Assembly (NCBI GenBank): GCA_038040485.1
Contig: JBBPIE010000041.1
Coordinates: 1 to 49,754, forward strand
DNA from: Onstottus_B arcticum
GTDB lineage: Bacteria; Acidobacteriota; Blastocatellia; UBA7656
DNA length: 49,754 nucleotides
Reading direction: 5' to 3'
In this document: in pieces, positions 6,187-14,240 of the stretch
How positions within the stretch are numbered: the stretch's first letter is position 1
Layout of the letters: every line of letters starts with the position of its first letter
Program-made: the position numbers and the translations under genes
The notes under the pieces: model-generated
Database searches by the model: none
What the model was told of the DNA's origin: nothing
What the model saw: only the letters and a program-made list of their open reading frames with translations

Positions 6187-6789
6187 ATGGAAGCGATAAC
6201 CCAACAACCGTCACGCCTCACTCGATTGAATAACGAACGCAGCATCACTTACGGTCAACGCGATGTCGATGCTATCAGAGAGCAGATTGAGCAAACCGAG
6301 TCTTCCAAGCGCAGAGGCTTGTTGTGCGCTCTTGGTCTCAGCATCTTAGCGCTGGTTGCGTCGATTGTCTGGCTATCGACGGCTTACGCACTGTATTCCG
6401 CGAGCGAATCGGACAAGCAAAAACTTACTCGCGAGAATGCCGCGCTGCGCTTGCGAGCCGATCAGACACAGGCGCAACTCGATGCCGCAAACGCCACGCT
6501 GGCAACACACTCGCAGCACAAAGCCGACGCGCAGGCCAAATTCGATAAGCTTCTGCCGGAAGTGATGAGGGGAAACGCAAGCCCCGGCGAGGTGGCAAAC
6601 TTTGCGCAAATGGTTCACAGCGAGGCAAGCGGCCGGCTTGAACTGGACCAGAAGCCTCCGGACAAATTGTTCCGGAACTGGAGGTCTTCCGGCGGCGAGT
6701 CCCCGGGGACCTACACGCTCGTAGGCGGGTTCGTGGATGGCAAGTGGGTTGTCTACTCGAACCTGGTCGCGAGACGGGCCACCGGCTAG
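6187..6789 (+). CDS. single-pass membrane protein with coiled coil
   Basis: A 200-aa protein of no recognised family. The ATG at 6187 has AAGGAGG about 5 nt before it and is preferred to 6166. A charged N-terminus of about 40 residues is followed by one membrane segment (near 46-68, LCALGLSILALVASIVWLS) and a heptad-rich stretch (about 75-115), then a small C-terminal domain with GTYTLVGGFVDGKWVVYSN. It is likely anchored in the inner membrane with the C-terminal part outside. It stands alone between the MazF gene and the convergent operon at 6853-10011. Confidence 0.8.
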   Translation: MEAITQQPSRLTRLNNERSITYGQRDVDAIREQIEQTESSKRRGLLCALGLSILALVASIVWLSTAYALYSASESDKQKLTRENAALRLRADQTQAQLDAANATLATHSQHKADAQAKFDKLLPEVMRGNASPGEVANFAQMVHSEASGRLELDQKPPDKLFRNWRSSGGESPGTYTLVGGFVDGKWVVYSNLVARRATG

Positions 6790-6852
6790 TAGCTTGTCGG
6801 AATAACGAAGGATTGTTCCGACAGATTCCAGCGCGTCGGATGCCGGCTACTC

Positions 6853-7692
6853 TCAGCTCAGCTTGAAGACTCGGAGCGCGTTGTCGCGCAAGAACGCGGC
6901 GCGCACGTCGTCTGCCAAATCGAGCGCGCGGACTTGCTCCATGCACTTCTCGAAAGACAACTGCGGGAAGTTTGTCCCGAACAACACTTTCTCCCGGCCA
7001 TAGCTTTTCATGAAGTGAATCAGTTGCGGCGGGTAGTATCGCGGCAGATGTGCCGACGTGTCGATGAATACGTTCTCGTGTTTCCACGCGAGGCCGATCA
7101 TCTCATCGGTCCAAGGATAGCCGATGTGGCCGCCGACTATCCTCAGCTCGGGAAACGTCAGCGCGACTTCGTCGAGGTATGGCACCGGGCGGCCGGGCTC
7201 GGAAGGCATCAGCGGCCCGGTGTGCCCGACTTGCGTGCAGAACGGAATATCAAGCTCGATGCATTTGACGTAAAGCGGATAGTAGAGCTTGTCGTTGGGG
7301 GGCCGATTCCACAGCCACGGGATGACGCGCAGTGCTTTGAAGCCAAGCTGGTTCACCGCTCGATCCAACTCGCGGACGGCTTCGACGGGCTTCTCGAGAT
7401 TCACCGCCGCGACACCGACAAAGCGATCGGGGAAACGCGCGACTATCTCAGCTATTTCGTCATTGGTGGTCAACGATTTGCCTGGGCGATGCCACGCGCA
7501 GAGCATCGCTCGCTCGACGCCGGCCGAGTCCATTGAAGCGACCATCTGTTCTGTGGTGATGCCGGACTCGATGATGTGAGACGTATGCGATTGCTTGAAG
7601 AGACGTGCGGCTTCTGGAACGTCTTCGATGAAATGCTTGAGAGCGGGCTGCGCCCACGCGTCAATCGCCCGCTCGTTGTTCGTTGCTGGCAT
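6853..7692 (-). CDS. amidohydrolase family 2 (metal-dependent hydrolase)
   Basis: A 279-aa TIM-barrel protein of the amidohydrolase-2 / ACMSD-like group, which hydrolyses or decarboxylates small carboxylates and lactones. Visible features are FVGVAAVNLEKP, PFCTQVGHTGPL with a metal-ligand His, VGGHIGYPW with a second His, and KVLFGTNFPQ near the end, where the family usually has GSDYP; the Asp is Asn here. The N-terminal HxH metal motif is replaced by DAWAQP, so metal binding may be reduced. ATG 7692 with GGAG 8 nt upstream is preferred to TTG 7719. It overlaps the DUF4188 gene by 32 nt and is the last gene of the operon. Confidence 0.85.
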   Translation of the reverse strand: MPATNNERAIDAWAQPALKHFIEDVPEAARLFKQSHTSHIIESGITTEQMVASMDSAGVERAMLCAWHRPGKSLTTNDEIAEIVARFPDRFVGVAAVNLEKPVEAVRELDRAVNQLGFKALRVIPWLWNRPPNDKLYYPLYVKCIELDIPFCTQVGHTGPLMPSEPGRPVPYLDEVALTFPELRIVGGHIGYPWTDEMIGLAWKHENVFIDTSAHLPRYYPPQLIHFMKSYGREKVLFGTNFPQLSFEKCMEQVRALDLADDVRAAFLRDNALRVFKLS

Positions 7693-8206
7693 CGTCGGCT
7701 CCGTAGATCTGTTGTTCAAGCAAGGGCGCGGCGATCGAAGCTTCGCCTTCCATGCCGAGCCTGTGGCGCGCCGAGAACATACTGCCTCGCGCAGGCTTTA
7801 TGGGAGCGAAAGCGGTGAAACCAACAGGCGTGTGAATGTCAGCGTAGATGGATTCCATTCCGCCGCGGATGAAGTAGCTCTCGTGCCAGAAGCCGGTGCC
7901 TCCCGAGTCGCGGAGAAAGTTCTGCCACCATTCGCGATGCGGCTCCGAACGCGTCCATCGTTCGAGCGATTCAAAGTCGCGCCAGTATTGCCGCATTCCG
8001 ACGTGAGCAGGAAACAACGAGTAGAGGATTGGCTCGTGCAGCAGCAGTCCATCGGGTTTGGCGTCGGCTGACTTGGAGATCCTCGGCCCGAAGCCGATGA
8101 GAGTCTTGATGCCGGTCAGCGCGTTGACTCGCATCCCGAGGTAGATGACTACGAGGTCGGGAAAGCCGGATAGATCGACCGTCTGGCGTGTGACTTTGCT
8201 GTTCAC
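7661..8206 (-). CDS. DUF4188 domain protein (monooxygenase-like fold)
   Basis: A 181-aa protein of the DUF4188 family, small proteins with a dimeric alpha-beta barrel like fold sometimes named monooxygenase or phenylacetaldoxime dehydratase-like. Visible family stretches are VVIYLGMRVN, GFGPRI, LLLHEPILYS, WRDFESLERWTRSEPHREWW, and GFWHESYFI. It starts with GTG preceded by CGAGG. It is the third gene in a minus-strand operon and overlaps the following amidohydrolase gene. Substrate is unknown. Confidence 0.85.
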   Translation of the reverse strand: MNSKVTRQTVDLSGFPDLVVIYLGMRVNALTGIKTLIGFGPRISKSADAKPDGLLLHEPILYSLFPAHVGMRQYWRDFESLERWTRSEPHREWWQNFLRDSGGTGFWHESYFIRGGMESIYADIHTPVGFTAFAPIKPARGSMFSARHRLGMEGEASIAAPLLEQQIYGADDASNEQRAGD

Positions 8207-8227
8207 GTCTTGCCTCGTTTTCAGCCT

Positions 8228-8317
8228 TGTAGGGGTGGACCTCCGCGGCCACCCCTCTCCACGCAGGTCTAAGGAGCCTCAGCCAGCGAGGGGTGGCCAC
8301 GGAGGGCCACCCGTACA
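8228..8317. repeat. REP-like inverted repeat
   Basis: Arms 8228-8256 and 8289-8317 are 29-nt inverse complements with three mismatches, around a 32-nt loop. The outer right arm (TGTACGGGTGGCCCTCCGTGG on the minus strand, positions 8297-8317) is closely related to the hairpin at 2378-2465. It lies between the ABM monooxygenase and DUF4188 genes of the operon. Confidence 0.87.
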
Positions 8318-8341
8318 TGCTTGTCACTTGCCGACTACTAC

Positions 8342-8641
8342 TTAAGGAAGCTTGGCCGCGAGAACATCGACCATCTCGATCGCGGGCGGTTGCGAGAGCA
8401 GATCGGCAGCTTTTGCCATGAGCGCCGCAGCTACACGTCCGGAGAGATGCGCTTGCCGTCCCGCGTCGTCCGGGAAGGCGTCGAAGATTCCGAACGTCGA
8501 TGGTCCAAGACGGATTGCGAACCAAGCTATCGTGGCCGGCTCCTCTTCGACAATCGCCAGCCCGCTCTTGAGGAAGCTCTCAACCTCCGCTTCTTTTCCG
8601 GGCTTTGCCTCGAGTCTAACGAGTAGAGCTGTAGTAACCAT
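8342..8641 (-). CDS. antibiotic biosynthesis monooxygenase (ABM) domain protein
   Basis: A 99-aa single-domain ABM protein (dimeric ferredoxin-like fold). Such proteins include quinone monooxygenases (YgiN-like) and enzymes of polyketide tailoring. Visible are the N-terminal strand (ALLVRLEAKPGKEAEVESFL), a central AWFAIRLGPSTFGIFDAF, and the C-terminal helix AAALMAKAADLL. The ATG at 8641 has GAAGGAG 8 nt before it; the longer ORF to 8857 is out of frame with the upstream gene and not supported. It lies 59 bp downstream of the oxidoreductase gene. Substrate is unknown. Confidence 0.88.
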   Translation of the reverse strand: MVTTALLVRLEAKPGKEAEVESFLKSGLAIVEEEPATIAWFAIRLGPSTFGIFDAFPDDAGRQAHLSGRVAAALMAKAADLLSQPPAIEMVDVLAAKLP

Positions 8642-8700
8642 GTTTTGTCTCCTTCGATTCGAAGTGCTCGTGAGTTTCTCCGGACTGCCTGCGATCGCCC

Positions 8701-10011
8701 CTAAACCTTCGGCGCCTCTGTTACCACCTTTTGTTTTCGCTCGTCGAAGTACAACACGCGGCCTTCGCGATACGACTGCACGCTCATGCCGATCGTGACC
8801 ATCGCCTTGTAAGCCGTCAACGCATCCAGCACCGGCTTCTCGCGCGTGCGCACGCATCGGAGGAAGTTCTGCATGTGATCCTCACGAGGTTCACAGCTCA
8901 GCTTGATCTCGGTCGCGCCGTACTTCTCTTCCCACTTCAGCTTGACGATCCGCTGAGGAGTGACCGAGATGGAATCGACCTTATCCTCGAAGCGTCCGTT
9001 CGGGACCATCATGATTGTTCCTTCGTGCCCGCGAATCAGCCCCGGTATGTGAGTCTCGTTGGCCATCGACGCGCTCAGCACGACCGAGTGGCCTTGCGCG
9101 TAGTCAGCGACGAGATTGAACGTGTCGGGCACTTCGCGTTCGTCCTTGAAAACGTAGATCCCGCCCGAGGCCATCACTCGATAAGGGAACTGAGCTTCAC
9201 CCCAGCAGATGTTCATCGGCGCCATCACGTGATAGAAGAGATCGGTCGCGATCCCGCCCGAGTAGTCCCAGTACTTGCGAAAGCGAAAGAAGCGATCGGC
9301 GTTGTACGCACGTTTGGGTGCGTCGCCCAGCCACATCTTCCAGTCGATGAAGTCGTCACCTTTGCCGTTCGGACCTGCCGTAGCGTCAATGTCCCAGTTC
9401 CATTCGCCTTTAGTCGAGTTGCGATGATAAGAGCCCTGACTCATTATCAACCGGCCGATCATCCCGTCCTCAATAGCTTTGCGAGCCTTCCACCATTGAT
9501 CCGAGCTTGTGGTCTGCGAGCCGACCTGCAAGACGCGATTCTTCTCGGTCACCTTTTCGTAGACGCGCTTTGCTTCTTCGACGGTGTGAGTCATCGGCTT
9601 TTCGAGATAGACGTCTTTGCCTCGGTCGAGGGCTTCGATCGCCATTTGCGCGTGCCAGTGATCGGGCGTCGCGATGATGACCGCGTCGATGTCTTTGCGT
9701 TCGAGGATCTCGTGATAGTCGAGGTACGCCTCGCACGCCGCTTTTTCTTTAGCCTCTCTCAACCGTTTGGCGTAGACATCCGAGACAGCGACAAGCTTTG
9801 CCGCAGTCGCGGGCTGCTCGCCGGTCTTCATCACCCAATCCAGCAAGCCCCTTCCGCGTCCTCCGACGCCGATCAGGCCAACATTGATCTGGTCGTTAGC
9901 ACTGACGACTGTGGCTGAAGCTGCGCCGGGCCGGCCGATAGCGCCAATCGCAGCGCCAGCGGTGACCGCCGTCTTAATAAAGTCTCGCCGATTGATCTTT
10001 GAGTCCGACAT
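8701..10011 (-). CDS. Gfo/Idh/MocA-family oxidoreductase, Tat-exported
   Basis: A 436-aa NAD(P)-dependent sugar or inositol dehydrogenase-like protein. A twin-arginine signal (NRRDFIK at 8-14, then a hydrophobic stretch to about 36) indicates export with bound cofactor. The Rossmann motif GLIGVGGRGRG follows near 45-55, then ATPDHWHA and the family EKP motif (LEKPMTH, near 135). The C-terminal domain has DYSGGIATDLFYH. Tat-exported members of this family are frequent in Acidobacteriota and Planctomycetes. ATG 10011 has AGGAG about 9 nt before it. It is the first gene of the four-gene minus-strand operon. Confidence 0.93.
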   Translation of the reverse strand: MSDSKINRRDFIKTAVTAGAAIGAIGRPGAASATVVSANDQINVGLIGVGGRGRGLLDWVMKTGEQPATAAKLVAVSDVYAKRLREAKEKAACEAYLDYHEILERKDIDAVIIATPDHWHAQMAIEALDRGKDVYLEKPMTHTVEEAKRVYEKVTEKNRVLQVGSQTTSSDQWWKARKAIEDGMIGRLIMSQGSYHRNSTKGEWNWDIDATAGPNGKGDDFIDWKMWLGDAPKRAYNADRFFRFRKYWDYSGGIATDLFYHVMAPMNICWGEAQFPYRVMASGGIYVFKDEREVPDTFNLVADYAQGHSVVLSASMANETHIPGLIRGHEGTIMMVPNGRFEDKVDSISVTPQRIVKLKWEEKYGATEIKLSCEPREDHMQNFLRCVRTREKPVLDALTAYKAMVTIGMSVQSYREGRVLYFDERKQKVVTEAPKV

Positions 10012-10625
10012 GGCTTGAGTCTCCTGGCTGATTGTATGTGCTCGGTCAGAGCGATCTTCGCCGCCAGGCCGCCGCGTTGAGCGTCAATCCCTGGCAAGTC
10101 GGGCTCACTATACTGCGATTCCGTGGCTGGGGAAAGGGCAAGCCTTCAACAAGGTTTCGTTTGGGTAAGGGCCGGCGGCGCCCCATGGCCGCGGTGCGCG
10201 TTGGATCTTTCGCGTGCAAGCGCGCGCGGGCCGCGTAGCGGTCTCCTGTCGATAGTACCGGGCAACAAGATCCAGGCGGGCCGCGTAGCGGCTACCTTCC
10301 GATAACCGGATTTGCGAAGCTCGGTCCTTCTTGCATAGTGCACCACGGATTCAGGTAGCCGCTATGCGGCCCGGCAGATCCCTGTTGCCGGTACCCATCG
10401 ACAGGAGACCGCGGCCCGGCAGATCTTGTTGTCCGGTACTATCGACAGGAGACCGCTACGCGGTCTGCACCTCCATGCAATAACCCGACGCGCACCTCCG
10501 CGGCCGGCTGGCTTGCTTGGGTGGAAAGCCGAGCCTATAGTTTTCCCGCCATTTGTTCACGGGTTTACCAGACCGGCGCATTTTTTCTCTACCGCTTGTT
10601 AATCATCCACCGCGAGGCTCGTTTT
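10012..10625. other. 614-bp intergenic region between divergent genes
   Basis: It lies between the oxidoreductase (minus) and the sigma factor (plus) and must contain both promoters. Much of it (10222-10470) is the compound inverted repeat listed separately. No gene is seen. Confidence 0.7.
10222..10470. repeat. compound inverted repeat (GC-rich units)
   Basis: A roughly 70-nt unit (10228-10295) containing GGCCGCGTAGCGG and CTCCTGTCGATAGTACCGG has two inverted partners on the right (10354-10410 and 10411-10469), where the same words recur as complements. The spacer is about 60 nt. The whole could fold as a large cruciform or branched RNA. It resembles a tandem array of bacterial interspersed mosaic elements. 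Confidence 0.85.
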
Positions 10626-11237
10626 ATGACTGACGACGAGAAGGAGGCTAACGTGCAAGCAGCTAAACACCTCAGGCCAGTGCCTAGTCCGGCCGAAGAG
10701 GTCGAACTCCTGTTCCGGCAGCATCATGACCAGATCTATCGCACAGCTTACCGGGTAACCGGGAGCAGTGCGGACGCAGAAGACGTGCTGCAAACTGTTT
10801 TTCTTCGCCTTGTCAAAAGAGATGCCCGCCGGGATAACCGGAACGTGGGCCCTGTTGACCTGTCCCCAAGCCCCGGCAGCTACTTGCACCGCGCCGCAGT
10901 GAACGCCTCGCTCGACCTCATTCGAAGCCGAACTCGTTCAAACTCGGTCCCGATCGAAGAGGTCGCGCCCATGCTCGAAGATAGACGCAGCCTTAACCCG
11001 GAAAACGAACGAGCCAGCCGCGAAATGCAAGGACAGGTTCGAGCGGCGCTCGGGGGGCTTGGAACAAAGGCAGCCGAGGTTGTCGTGCTCAAGTATTTCG
11101 AGGGGCACAGCAACGTCGAGATAGCCCGTCTGCTGGGAACGTCGCAGATGGTCGTTGGAGTCACATTACATCGCGCTCGCACCAAACTTCGCAAAGAATT
11201 AGGAAAGGTACTGGAGGGAACTCATGAAACCGTCTAA
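10626..11237 (+). CDS. ECF-type RNA polymerase sigma factor
   Basis: A 203-aa sigma-70 family extracytoplasmic-function factor that directs RNA polymerase to a small regulon. Region 2 includes LFRQHHDQIYRTAYRVTG and SADAEDVLQTVFLRL; region 4 has VVLKYFEGHSNVEIARLLGT (helix-turn-helix) and VGVTLHRARTKLRKEL. The ATG at 10626 is chosen because the longer ORF adds 35 residues unlike region 1 or 2. It overlaps the next gene, its probable anti-sigma factor, by 14 nt, the standard coupling of such pairs. Confidence 0.95.
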   Translation: MTDDEKEANVQAAKHLRPVPSPAEEVELLFRQHHDQIYRTAYRVTGSSADAEDVLQTVFLRLVKRDARRDNRNVGPVDLSPSPGSYLHRAAVNASLDLIRSRTRSNSVPIEEVAPMLEDRRSLNPENERASREMQGQVRAALGGLGTKAAEVVVLKYFEGHSNVEIARLLGTSQMVVGVTLHRARTKLRKELGKVLEGTHETV

Positions 11238-13878
11238 CAATGAACTAAACGAAATGATCGAGCGGACAACCGGTGAGATTCGCAATCAAGCGATCGACCC
11301 ATCGGTTGTGTCCGGCGCGGCGGATCGCGTTTGGATGCAGCTAAGCGAGCGGGCTGCTGACGCGACCGCCGTGCAAGTTGATCACATCCGCAACTGCGGC
11401 GACTTTCAGACGCTGATGCCGTCATATTTGAACGGCAGCCTGTCGCCCGCTCGCGCGCTGTTGCTGGAAGACCACACTCACGAATGCGTGCCTTGCCGCA
11501 AGGCGCTCAAGGAAGCGCGCTTTGGCGTGGCGCCGGCGGCCCCGCAGCAGAAACCCGCAAAGCCGTTCGCTTCGCGGCGCACGGTTGTGCGCTGGGCGGT
11601 AGCGGCAGCGGTCATCATCGGCGTGTTGTCAGTCGGCGGCTACGAGAAGTTCTTCCGCGCGACTGACGCGTTCAACATGGTTGTGCACGCGATGGACGGC
11701 CAGGTTTATCTGGTCTCCGACAACGCGACTGAAGCGCTCACCGTGGGCGAGCAGTTCAAGCAAGGCGAAAAGGTTCGCACCGCGAAGGACGCGGGCGCGG
11801 TGGTCAAGCTGCCCGACGGCTCGCTGATCGAGATGCGAGAGCGGTCGGAGTTTTCAGTAACCGACAGCCCGCAGGGAACAGTTATTCAGCTCGACCGCGG
11901 CAACATCATCGTTCAGGCCGCCAAGCAGCGAGAGCGTCGCCTGTACGTAGCGACCGGTGATTGCAAGGTTGCGGTGACCGGGACGATCTTCGCGGTCAAC
12001 GCGGGCACCAAAGGCTCGCGCGTTTCGGTCGTCGAAGGCGAAGTGCACGTCGATCATTCGGGAAAGGAAGACGTGCTTCATCCGGGCGATCAAGTGACGA
12101 CAAGCGAGACGATTGCGAACGTTCCGGTCTCGGACGAGATCGCCTGGAGCAAGGACGCCGTCAGATACAAGACGATGCTTGCCGAAGTAGCGGCGCTTCG
12201 CAAAGAGATCGACCAGAACGTCTCCGGCCCGGGGGTGCGTTATTCGACGCGTTTGCTCGAGATGACGCCGGACGACACGGTGTTCTATGTAGCAATTCCA
12301 AACCTCAGCGAGACGATCGCGGAGTCGAACAAGATCATCGAGCAGCGGCTTGCGGAGAACCCCGAGCTTCGGCAGTGGTGGGACAAGGAGCAGGCTTCTT
12401 CGCGCGGTGGTCAGGACTGGAATGAGGCCATCTCGAAGATCAGCGAGTTCGGCGCGCAGCTTGGCGACGAGATCGTTGTGACGGCGCAGATGTCAGCCAA
12501 CAGTAAGGAGCCCGACGGACCGCTGGTGTTCACCACGCTGAAGGACGCGGCAGGCTTCCGCGCTTACGCAGAGAGACAGTTGGGCATTCTCACTGCCGGA
12601 TCGAAGAAACGGGCGGACGTTCGCTTCATCGATGACCCGATGAGCGCGGGCGAGACGAGCGCCGCGAAATCCGATCTGTTCGTGTGGATCAACGGTGATG
12701 TGTTAGCCGCGTCGCCGAAGCTCGAAGTGCTTCAGCGGATAGCGTCGAACATGAAGAGCGCCAGCGCGGCTCAGTTCGCGGACGGTTCGTTCCGCTCGCG
12801 TATCGCCGAGGTCTATCACGAAGGCGCGGGCTTTATCGTGGCCGCCGACCTCGAGAGGATCATCGCCAGCTCGCGGAATCCGAACGAGAAAGAAGACGTA
12901 GCGTTCCGGCAGCTTGGCATAACCAGCCTGAGACATTTCATCGCCGAGGTGAAGGAGGACCACGGCAAGTCTTACAACCGCGCGGTGCTGACGTTCAGAC
13001 CTGAAGATCACGGCATCGTGTCGTGGCTTGCAGCGCCGGGGCCGATGGGAGCGCTTCAGTTCATCTCGCCTGATGCAAACGTCGTCGCGGCCTTCGTGGT
13101 TAAGAAGCCTGTTGCGCTTGTGGATGATCTGCTCGCTGCCCTGAACACGGTTGATCCGAAGTTCAGCGAAAACCTGGATCAGTTCCAGCGGGAGAGCGGG
13201 CTGGACATTCGCAACGACTTCGCCGCGCCGCTTGGTGGTGAGTTCGCGTTCGCGATCGACGGACCGGTGCTTCCGACGCCGTCCTGGAAGATGGTTTTCG
13301 AAGTTTACGACCCGACTCACCTGCAGCAGACCTTTGAACGAGTCGTGGACTTGATGAACCAGCAGGCTCAGAAAGCGGGCAAGCAGGGTTTCGCGTGGGA
13401 GCAGACCGAATCGGGCGGGCGCACTTTCTACACGCTGAAGTCGCTGGATTTCGGGTTGGGAGTGAGCTACACGTATGCGAACGGTTACCTGGTCGCTGGG
13501 CCGAGCCGGGCGCTTGTGGATCGCTCGGTGAAGTATCGCGAGACGGGCTACACCATACTGCACTCGACGAAGTTCATCGCGGCGTTGCCCGAAGACAAGC
13601 AGGCTAACTTCTCGGCGTTGCTCTATCACAACCTGGGTTCGGTGATCGCGCCGATCGCGGGCCAGGTGAAGAGCGCTGCTGGGAGTTTGCCTCCCGAAGG
13701 GCAACGAGCTTTGAAGTCGTTGGGCGCGCCGATGCTTGCGTACGCGTATGCGCAAGGCGACCGAATCTCGTTTGCGGTTAACGGTGAAGAAGGACCACTC
13801 GGGTTGAAGCCTTCGAGCTTGCTGGGCATGCCGGGCGGGTTTGGACTCGATAGCATCATCAAGCAGTCGATGCGCTGA
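11224..13878 (+). CDS. anti-sigma factor with FecR domain and large DUF3352-like region
   Basis: An 884-aa protein. Residues 55-95 form a zinc-binding anti-sigma domain (Cys58, His84, Cys88, Cys91: H-x3-C-x2-C). A membrane segment lies at about 121-139, followed by a FecR-type domain at 150-270 (VYLVSD, GEQFKQGEKVRT, VVKLPDGSLIEM, VSVVEGEVHVDH). The remaining 570 residues resemble DUF3352-type repeats (repeated DTVFYVAIPNL and FVVKKPVALVDDLLA stretches). The N-terminus would hold the sigma factor on the cytoplasmic side and the FecR and C-terminal parts would sense an unknown signal outside. A GGAGGG lies just upstream of its ATG inside the sigma gene. Fusion of so large an exterior domain to an anti-sigma factor is unusual. 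Confidence 0.88.
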   Translation: MKPSNNELNEMIERTTGEIRNQAIDPSVVSGAADRVWMQLSERAADATAVQVDHIRNCGDFQTLMPSYLNGSLSPARALLLEDHTHECVPCRKALKEARFGVAPAAPQQKPAKPFASRRTVVRWAVAAAVIIGVLSVGGYEKFFRATDAFNMVVHAMDGQVYLVSDNATEALTVGEQFKQGEKVRTAKDAGAVVKLPDGSLIEMRERSEFSVTDSPQGTVIQLDRGNIIVQAAKQRERRLYVATGDCKVAVTGTIFAVNAGTKGSRVSVVEGEVHVDHSGKEDVLHPGDQVTTSETIANVPVSDEIAWSKDAVRYKTMLAEVAALRKEIDQNVSGPGVRYSTRLLEMTPDDTVFYVAIPNLSETIAESNKIIEQRLAENPELRQWWDKEQASSRGGQDWNEAISKISEFGAQLGDEIVVTAQMSANSKEPDGPLVFTTLKDAAGFRAYAERQLGILTAGSKKRADVRFIDDPMSAGETSAAKSDLFVWINGDVLAASPKLEVLQRIASNMKSASAAQFADGSFRSRIAEVYHEGAGFIVAADLERIIASSRNPNEKEDVAFRQLGITSLRHFIAEVKEDHGKSYNRAVLTFRPEDHGIVSWLAAPGPMGALQFISPDANVVAAFVVKKPVALVDDLLAALNTVDPKFSENLDQFQRESGLDIRNDFAAPLGGEFAFAIDGPVLPTPSWKMVFEVYDPTHLQQTFERVVDLMNQQAQKAGKQGFAWEQTESGGRTFYTLKSLDFGLGVSYTYANGYLVAGPSRALVDRSVKYRETGYTILHSTKFIAALPEDKQANFSALLYHNLGSVIAPIAGQVKSAAGSLPPEGQRALKSLGAPMLAYAYAQGDRISFAVNGEEGPLGLKPSSLLGMPGGFGLDSIIKQSMR

Positions 13879-13905
13879 GCCGGTTTCATCGCGCGATTGA
13901 AAAAG

Positions 13906-13943
13906 ACGCCAGCCGGTTGGAACTGGTTTCCACCGGCTGGCGT
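13906..13943. terminator. strong hairpin after the anti-sigma gene
   Basis: Arms 13906-13920 and 13930-13943 (core ACGCCAGCCGGT / ACCGGCTGGCGT) pair with one bulge. On the plus strand no T-run follows; on the minus strand the hairpin is followed by CTTTTT, so it looks like an intrinsic terminator for transcription coming from the right. It may still slow plus-strand transcription after 13878. Confidence 0.7.
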
Positions 13944-13989
13944 AATGTTTGTGGGCTTGCACGACAAAGCAGAAAGTAATTCATTTGGT

Positions 13990-14205
13990 CCTGCCACTCA
14001 CGTAGGAGTGATATGTTTATAGAATGCGGCGGACGCGTGGTCCTCACTCCTTTAGGAGTGATATGTCATAATGCCGGTGGCGCGATTTCAGATTGCTCAC
14101 ACGCAAACGCTCACATACAACTCCTAACGGAGTTGTACCTGCTGCCAAGGAAGTGAAGAACGAGGAGCGTCCGGTTCTATAAACATTCCATTCCTACGGA
14201 GTGGC
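13990..14205. repeat. dispersed ACTCC-N-GGAGT hairpin repeats
   Basis: Four related units occur at about 13995-14024, 14046-14072, 14116-14137 and 14176-14205. Each has a small palindrome of the type ACTCCTANGGAGT, and two carry the flank GATATGT followed by TATAGA or CATAAT. The last unit is inverted relative to the first. They fill most of the 362-bp gap before the ABC operon; no gene is present here. Confidence 0.75.
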
Positions 14206-14240
14206 GCTGACACCGGGGAAGCACACATTGCACGAGGCAA

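Noticed and set aside
8731..9918. 395-aa plus-strand ORF
   Set aside because: It is a shadow of the Gfo/Idh/MocA oxidoreductase on the other strand.
12703..13962. 419-aa minus-strand ORF
   Set aside because: It is antisense to the anti-sigma/FecR gene; arginine-rich composition typical of a shadow frame.
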